Assembly (NCBI RefSeq): GCF_017573545.1
Contig: NZ_JAGEOK010000013.1
Coordinates: forward strand, 62,001-126,000
Direction: 5' to 3'
DNA: 64,000 nucleotides
Source: Actinomadura nitritigenes
GTDB taxonomy: Bacteria; Actinomycetota; Actinomycetes; Streptosporangiales; Streptosporangiaceae
Positions within the stretch are counted from its first letter, which is position 1. The number at the start of each line of letters is the position of its first letter. The position numbers were made by a program, and so were the translations under genes. This document shows positions 59,406 through 64,000 of the stretch, one piece after another. The notes beneath the pieces were generated by a model, which saw only the letters and a program-made list of their open reading frames with translations, made no database searches and had not been told where the DNA came from.

Positions 59406-60902
59406 TCAGCGGCCCTGGTAGTTGGGGGCTTCGACGGTCATCTGGATGTCGTGCGGGTGGCTCTCGCGCAGGCCGGCGGGGCTGATGCGCATGAGCTGGC
59501 CGCGTTCCTGCAGCTCGGGGATGGTGCGGGTTCCGGCGTACCACATGGACTGGTGCAGGCCGCCGACGAGCTGGTGCGCGACGTTGGCGAGCGGACCGCG
59601 GTAGGGCACCTGGCCCTCGACGCCCTCGGGGATCAGCTTCTCCTCGGCGGTGACGTCGGCCTGCGCGTAGCGGTCCTTGGAGAAGGAGCCGCCCCGCTCG
59701 CGGTTGCGCATCGCGCCGAGCGAGCCCATGCCCCGGTACGACTTGTACTGCTTGCCGTGCACGAAGATCAGCTCGCCGGGGGACTCCTCGACGCCGGCGA
59801 GCAGGCTGCCGAGCATCACGGTGTCGGCGCCCGCGACGAGCGCCTTGGCGATGTCGCCGGAGTACTGCAGGCCGCCGTCGCCGATCACCGGCACGCCCGC
59901 CTCCTTGGCCGCGCGCCCGGCTTCGAAGATCGCCGTGAGCTGCGGGACGCCGACGCCGGCGACGATCCGGGTGGTGCAGATCGAGCCGGGTCCGACGCCG
60001 ACCTTGACCGCGTCGGCGCCCGCGTCGATCAGCAGCTTCGCGCCCGCGTAGGTCGCGACGTTCCCGCCGACGACCTGGACGGCCGCCCGGGCCTTGATCG
60101 CGGCGATGGTGTCGGCGACGCCCTTGGAGTGGCCGTGCGCCGTGTCCACGATGATCACGTCGGTGCCGGCCTCGATGAGCGCCCGCGCGCGCTTGATCGC
60201 GTCCTCGCCGACGCCGACCGCCGCGGCGACGAGCAGCCGGCCGTCGGCGTCCTTGGTGGAGTCGGGGTACTGCTCGCTCTTGGTGAAGTCCTTGGTGGTG
60301 ATCAGGCCCTTGAGCCGGCCCTCGCCGTCCACCAGCGGCAGCTTCTCCACCTTGTTGCCCGCCAGCAGCCGGAACGCGTCGTCGCGCGCCACGTCCACCG
60401 GCGCCGTGACGAGCGGCATCGGGGTCATGACCTCGCGCACCGGACGGGAAAGGTCGGACTCGAAGCGCATGTCGCGGTTCGTCACGATGCCTACCAGCAC
60501 GCCCCGGACGTCCGTCACCGGCACGCCGGAGATCCGGTAGCGGGCGCACAGCTCCTCGACGTCGGCGAGGGTCGCGTCCGGCAGGCACGTCACCGGATTG
60601 GTGATCATCCCGGCCTCGGACCGCTTCACCCGGTCGGCCTGGCCGGCCTGCTCCTCGATCGACATGTTGCGGTGCAGCACGCCGATGCCGCCCTGCCGCG
60701 CCATCGCGACCGCCGTGCGGGCCTCGGTCACCGTGTCCATCGCCGCCGACACCAGCGGGATCCGCAGCGAGATCTCGCGGGTCAGCCGGGTCGTGGTGTC
60801 GGCCTCCCCCGGCTGCAGGTCCGAGTAGCCCGGCAGCAGCAGCACGTCGTCGAAGGTCAGGCCCTGCGGGAGGAATTTGGCGGGCTCGGCGGCGGGGTTC
60901 AT
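59406..60902 (-). CDS. guaB: IMP dehydrogenase
   Basis: A 498-residue enzyme oxidising IMP to XMP with NAD+, the committed step to GMP. The barrel opens TFDDVLLLPGYSD; two CBS domains occupy about residues 98-215 (TNPVTCLPDATLADVEEL, VMTPMPLVTAPVD). The catalytic loop is GPGSICTT with C309, followed by DGGLQYSGDIAKALVAGA and the flap KSYRGMGSLGAM. It corresponds to mycobacterial guaB2. ATG 60902. Downstream genes guaB3 and, on another transcript, guaA complete the pathway. Confidence 0.96.
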   Translation of the reverse strand: MNPAAEPAKFLPQGLTFDDVLLLPGYSDLQPGEADTTTRLTREISLRIPLVSAAMDTVTEARTAVAMARQGGIGVLHRNMSIEEQAGQADRVKRSEAGMITNPVTCLPDATLADVEELCARYRISGVPVTDVRGVLVGIVTNRDMRFESDLSRPVREVMTPMPLVTAPVDVARDDAFRLLAGNKVEKLPLVDGEGRLKGLITTKDFTKSEQYPDSTKDADGRLLVAAAVGVGEDAIKRARALIEAGTDVIIVDTAHGHSKGVADTIAAIKARAAVQVVGGNVATYAGAKLLIDAGADAVKVGVGPGSICTTRIVAGVGVPQLTAIFEAGRAAKEAGVPVIGDGGLQYSGDIAKALVAGADTVMLGSLLAGVEESPGELIFVHGKQYKSYRGMGSLGAMRNRERGGSFSKDRYAQADVTAEEKLIPEGVEGQVPYRGPLANVAHQLVGGLHQSMWYAGTRTIPELQERGQLMRISPAGLRESHPHDIQMTVEAPNYQGR

Positions 60903-61175
60903 GGTTGCCTTCCATAGGGGTGGCGGTATCCGGCCAGGTCACGGCGACCCTGTCCCCATGGTAGGCCGTCGCCCCGCGCCGGGACGGGCTGTTGCGGACA
61001 CCGGGCACGTGGCCTTGATGACACCCCGTAACGCGCACCCGACCCGGCCGCATTCCCGCGTGACGGGCGTTCCGGGCCTGCACGGGGGTCCCCGGCGGGC
61101 ACGCGGAGTGATTGTTCGCGCACAGAGGAGACCGGGGGGTGCACCTGGCGGGGCGGCGCGCAGTAGCGTAAGGGT

Positions 61176-61565
61176 GTGCACGACGATGCCCCGCTCGACC
61201 CGTTCGCCGGAGACCCGGAGGATCCGGCGGCGTCGCTCGGCGACCCCGGCGAGGACGCCGCGCCGCTGAGCGTCGCCGAGCGCGAGGACGTGCTGGCCGA
61301 CCTCGCCGACCTGGAGGTCTTCCGGGCGCTGCTGGAGCCCCTCGGGGTCCGCGGCCTCACCGTCGACTGCGCCGACTGCGGCAAGCTGCACTACATCGAC
61401 TGGGACCTGCTGCACGGCAACCTGCGCCACCTGCTCGACCAGGGCCTGCCCCGCGTGCACGAGCCCGCCCTCTCCCCCGATCCCGTCGACTACGTGAGCT
61501 GGGAGTACGCCCGCGGCTACGTCGACGGCGTGATCGACAGCGAAGAGGGCCGCGACGAGAACTGA
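61176..61565 (+). CDS. DUF5319-family protein
   Basis: A 129-residue acidic protein found beside guaB2 and sigD across Actinobacteria (the position of Rv3412 in M. tuberculosis). It has VDCADCGKLHYIDWDLLHGNLRHLL, with a C-x-x-C pair that could bind metal, and a conserved tail DYVSWEYARGYVDGV. GTG 61176 follows closely on TAGCGT, so a leaderless transcript is possible; GTG 61174 is out of frame. Function unknown. Confidence 0.85.
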   Translation: MHDDAPLDPFAGDPEDPAASLGDPGEDAAPLSVAEREDVLADLADLEVFRALLEPLGVRGLTVDCADCGKLHYIDWDLLHGNLRHLLDQGLPRVHEPALSPDPVDYVSWEYARGYVDGVIDSEEGRDEN

Positions 61566-61681
61566 CCGGCGCCCCGCAACGGAGCGCCGGCACGCCGCGC
61601 GGCCCGGTGGCCCGATGGCCGGGCAGCCGCCCGCAGGCACGCCGACGGCGGCCACCCCGACGCCGGGAGCCCTGGCGGGGC

Positions 61682-62560
61682 CTACTCCGGGTCCGGGCGC
61701 TCGTACGGGCTCAGGCGCTGCTGGGTGCGCTTGCGGATGTCGTCGATGGTGCGGCGCGGGTCGTCGTCGGACGGGAACTGCGGGAACGCGGGGCGGATCG
61801 CCGGGGCCGAGCGCGGTGCGTCCGGGCGGCGCGCCCCGGACCGGCGGGGCCGCTCGGCGTCGCGGATGATCTGCTCCAGGCGACGCTTCATGCGGTCGTA
61901 GTCCCGGCGGCCGGGGTCGTCGGCGGCGGGGGTCCTGGCCGCGGGACGGGCCGGGGAGGGCATGGACGCGGGCGCCTGAGTCGGGGACGTGGTGCGCGGG
62001 GCGGCGTGGGTGCCCGCGTCGGTGTCCTTGGCGTGCGGTCCGGCGGTGCCGGACACCCCGGCGTCGGCGGGCGGGGACGCCGCGGCGCGCTCGGTGACGC
62101 CGCCGCCCGCCGCGGCGACGCCGGTGCTGGCCAGGACGGCTCCGGCGACGCCGAGCGCGACGATGGTGCGGGGGCCGCGGCGGCGCGGGCCCGGTCCGGG
62201 GGCCGGCGGCGGCGTGCCGGGGCCGGGATCGGACGGCCCGGCGGCGTCGCGTCCGGGGCCCTGGTCGTCGACGTCCGCGATCAGCGCGCGCAGCAGCCGG
62301 ACGGCGGGGTCGGCCGAGCCCTCGTCGGCGTCGGCGGCGCGGGCGCACTCCCCGGCGGCGCGGTCAGCCGCGGGACGGCCCGTGGAGCCGGCAGCGCGCC
62401 GAGCCGCCAGCGCGTCGATGAGCGCGTCGGTACGGCGCACCGCGCCGAGGTCGGCGAGCAGGGTGACCGCCGGGGCCGGCGGCCTGCTCCCCGGCTCGCG
62501 GGTCCCGCCGGAGTTCGAAGGCCCGACCGGATCCGGGGCGCCAGGGCTCCGCTCCGTCAA
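61682..62560 (-). CDS. RsdA-like anti-sigma-D factor
   Basis: A 292-residue protein coupled to the sigma gene (TTG start at 62560 overlapping its TGA, GAGGAG eight bases upstream). A cytoplasmic N-terminal domain (AVTLLADLGAVRRTDALIDALAARR) is followed by a Pro/Gly-rich linker, one transmembrane helix (about residues 131-152) and an extracellular Arg/Pro-rich tail. This is the layout and genomic place of RsdA, the SigD anti-sigma factor regulated by proteolysis in mycobacteria. Similarity is weak outside the N terminus, so the name is by context. Confidence 0.78.
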   Translation of the reverse strand: MTERSPGAPDPVGPSNSGGTREPGSRPPAPAVTLLADLGAVRRTDALIDALAARRAAGSTGRPAADRAAGECARAADADEGSADPAVRLLRALIADVDDQGPGRDAAGPSDPGPGTPPPAPGPGPRRRGPRTIVALGVAGAVLASTGVAAAGGGVTERAAASPPADAGVSGTAGPHAKDTDAGTHAAPRTTSPTQAPASMPSPARPAARTPAADDPGRRDYDRMKRRLEQIIRDAERPRRSGARRPDAPRSAPAIRPAFPQFPSDDDPRRTIDDIRKRTQQRLSPYERPDPE

Positions 62561-63213
62561 GCGATCGACTCCTCTCTGGCCATCGCGCGGAGCCGGGCCA
62601 GGGCCCGGTGCTGCGCGACCCGTACCGCCCCCGCGGACATGCCCAGCACATTACCGGTCTCCTCCGCCGACAGGCCCGCCACCACGCGCAGCAGCACCAG
62701 CTCGCGCTGGTGTTCGGGGAGCCGCGTGAGCAGGTCGCGGGCGCGCTGCGCCTCGATGTAGCGGACCACCGTCTCCTCGGGTCCCGGACGGTCGTCCGGG
62801 CCGTCGGGCAGGTCCTCGGTGGGCACGGCCGCGCGGACCGCGCTGCGCAGCGCGTCGGCGATCTTGTGCGAGGCGATGCCGAAGACGAAGGACGCGAACG
62901 GGCGCCCCATGTCGCGGTAGCGGGGCAGCGCCGACAGCACCGCGATGCAGACCTCCTGGGCCACGTCGTCGGCGATGTGGTACTGCCCGGAGACCCGGCC
63001 GAGACGCGCGCGGCAGTAGCGCACGATCATCGGGCGGACCTCGCCGATGAGCACCTCGATGGCGCCCGGGTCGCCCTGGACGGCGAGGTTGGCGAGTTCC
63101 CGGAGGTCGCCGTCGCCCTCGTTCGCCGCGCGGAGCACGCGCATGCGGCGGCCGGTGTCGTGGCGCGGCGGAGGGGCCGGTCCCCCCGAGGGTTCCACAG
63201 CGCGCGCGGTCAT
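62557..63213 (-). CDS. sigD: ECF sigma factor SigD
   Basis: A 218-residue sigma factor. Region 2: PGAIEVLIGEVRPMIVRYCRARLGR ... IADDVAQEVCIAVLSALPRYRDMGRPFASFVFGIA. Region 4: RLPEHQRELVLLRVVAGLSAEETGNVLGMSAGAVRVAQHRALARLRAM. It lies between groEL1 and guaB2 with its anti-sigma gene, as in Mycobacterium; Streptomyces has a relative (ShbA) that drives hrdB. ATG 63213 is used; ATG 63249 and GTG 63240 are possible. Confidence 0.87.
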   Translation of the reverse strand: MTARAVEPSGGPAPPPRHDTGRRMRVLRAANEGDGDLRELANLAVQGDPGAIEVLIGEVRPMIVRYCRARLGRVSGQYHIADDVAQEVCIAVLSALPRYRDMGRPFASFVFGIASHKIADALRSAVRAAVPTEDLPDGPDDRPGPEETVVRYIEAQRARDLLTRLPEHQRELVLLRVVAGLSAEETGNVLGMSAGAVRVAQHRALARLRAMAREESIA

Positions 63214-63415
63214 GGTCCCGGCGTAGCTTCCCTCGGTCACGTCAAGCATGATGCCCAGCACCGCCGGGCGTGTCGCCACTGTCGTCGGCAACGGAATGGT
63301 CACAGTGCGGGGACGAGCCCGGAAATACCACGCATTGCTGTCACCCAAGTGCCGAGAGTGGCGATGCGGCCCTCCCCGTTCGGAGGGCACGGCGGAAAGG
63401 AACGGGGAACGGCGA

Positions 63416-63445
63416 AGGCCCCCGCCCGGTGTCGGACGGGGGCCT
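63416..63445 (-). terminator. Hairpin terminator after groEL
   Basis: AGGCCCCCG (63416-63424) pairs with CGGGGGCCT (63437-63445) around a 12-base loop, 48 bases past the groEL stop in its direction of reading. The rest of 63214-63493 shows no gene. Confidence 0.7.
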
Positions 63446-63493
63446 CGGCGATCTCCGCGGCGGGCGAGCCGCACGCCCGCCGAGAACGGACGA

Positions 63494-64000
63494 TCAGTGG
63501 CCGTGCCCGTGGCCGTGCCCGTGGCCGCCGGCCGCCGGCTCCTCCTCCTCGGGCTTGTCCACGACGAGCGCCTCGGTGGTGAGCAGCATGCCCGCGATCG
63601 ACGCGGCGTTGGTGACGGCCGAACGGGTCACCTTGACCGGGTCGATGACGCCCTGGGCGATCAGGTCGCCGTACTCGCCGGTGGCGGCGTTGTAGCCGTG
63701 GCCCGGCTGCAGCTCCTGCACCTTGGAGACGACGACGTAGCCCTCCTGGCCGGCGTTCTCGGAGATCCAGCGCAGCGGCTCGACCAGCGCGCGGCGCACC
63801 GCCTCCGCGCCGGTGGCCTCGTCGCCGGACAGGCCGAGGGCGTCGAAGCCCTCCTTGGCCACGTGCACCAGCGCGCTGCCGCCGCCGGACACGATGCCCT
63901 CCTCGATCGCCGCGCGGGTCGCCGAGATGGCGTCCTCCAGGCGGTGCTTCTTCTCCTTCAGCTCCACCTCGGTGGCGGCGCCGACGCGCAGCACGCAGAC
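63494..64000 (-). CDS. groEL: Chaperonin GroEL (GroEL1 type), 3' part, cut by window end
   Basis: The last 168 codons of a 60-kDa chaperonin. VGAATEVELKEKKHRLEDAISATRAAIEEGIVSGGGSAL, YNAATGEYGDLIAQGVIDPVKVTRSAVTNAASIAGMLLTTEALV are classic GroEL. The protein ends in Gly-His repeats (GGHGHGHGHGH), as in the actinobacterial GroEL1 paralogue that is not the main folding machine, whose His tail may bind metals. The start is beyond the window. Confidence 0.95.
   Translation of the reverse strand, partial: VCVLRVGAATEVELKEKKHRLEDAISATRAAIEEGIVSGGGSALVHVAKEGFDALGLSGDEATGAEAVRRALVEPLRWISENAGQEGYVVVSKVQELQPGHGYNAATGEYGDLIAQGVIDPVKVTRSAVTNAASIAGMLLTTEALVVDKPEEEEPAAGGHGHGHGHGH

Noticed and set aside
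1..64000. tRNA, rRNA, CRISPR array, transposase or phage genes
   Set aside because: I read the intergenic spaces for cloverleaf pairs with a GTTCGAAT-type arm, for regularly spaced repeats and for transposase motifs and found none.

Overview
The window is very GC-rich DNA of an actinomycete. The gene order guaB2-DUF5319-anti-sigma-sigD-groEL1, with guaB3, a ChoD-like oxidase and guaA nearby, is the arrangement known from Mycobacterium. The paired CDP-glycerol (teichoic-acid type) transferases, PspC two-component cluster, cysteine leader peptide and PHO box fit a Streptosporangiales organism such as Actinomadura better than a mycobacterium; this taxonomic guess is inference. Genes are dense, translational coupling (ATGA/GTGA overlaps) is common, GTG starts are frequent, and most gene ends carry a clear GC-rich hairpin. 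I see no tRNA, rRNA, CRISPR array, phage or transposase.

1-12 kb: end of a nucleoside hydrolase, a PIG-L deacetylase, an SRPBCC protein, a beta-lactamase-fold hydrolase, a FAD monooxygenase and a DUF4190/septum-formation membrane protein. Then a 34-bp palindrome over the start of a small HTH-like gene coupled to a thioesterase, and a PspC-histidine kinase/NarL regulator pair divergent from a second PspC protein. Next, a 28-codon cysteine-containing leader peptide precedes a cystine-type symporter.

12-25 kb: TetR genes (one divergent from an MFS exporter with an operator-like promoter), a secreted streptogramin-lyase-like propeller, lipoproteins, a cupin related to cysteine dioxygenase, a Tat-exported PhoD phosphatase behind a PHO box, an ECF sigma factor with its membrane partner, an isocitrate lyase/PEP mutase-family enzyme, a small secreted protein behind tandem repeats, and a 55-codon gene coupled to a CHAP/peptidoglycan-binding protein.

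25-39 kb: a form II CO-dehydrogenase-type molybdenum hydroxylase operon (small, large and medium subunits) followed by a membrane-anchored CoxG, a methyltransferase, and two large tandem GT2-CDP-glycerol glycerophosphotransferase proteins separated by two near-identical hairpins.

38-45 kb: a peroxide-stress module. oxyR is separated from ahpC-ahpD by a sigma factor and a membrane beta-propeller protein, and a shared ATAA-N7-CTAT element lies before both oxyR and ahpC. guaA follows.

45-56 kb: two paralogous secreted zinc proteases flank an AlkD-like DNA repair gene and a repeat-rich non-coding stretch with an 82-bp tandem duplication. Then an avidin-family protein, a frameshifted GlxA/AraC regulator, a ChoD-like oxidase with an aldehyde dehydrogenase, and a divergent TetR gene with two palindromes in the shared promoter region. 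A 1.07-kb repeat-rich gene-free stretch follows.

56-64 kb: glpD, guaB3, guaB (IMP dehydrogenase), a DUF5319 gene, an RsdA-like anti-sigma gene coupled to sigD, and the 3' end of a groEL1 with a Gly-His tail. The purine genes guaB and guaA supply GMP.
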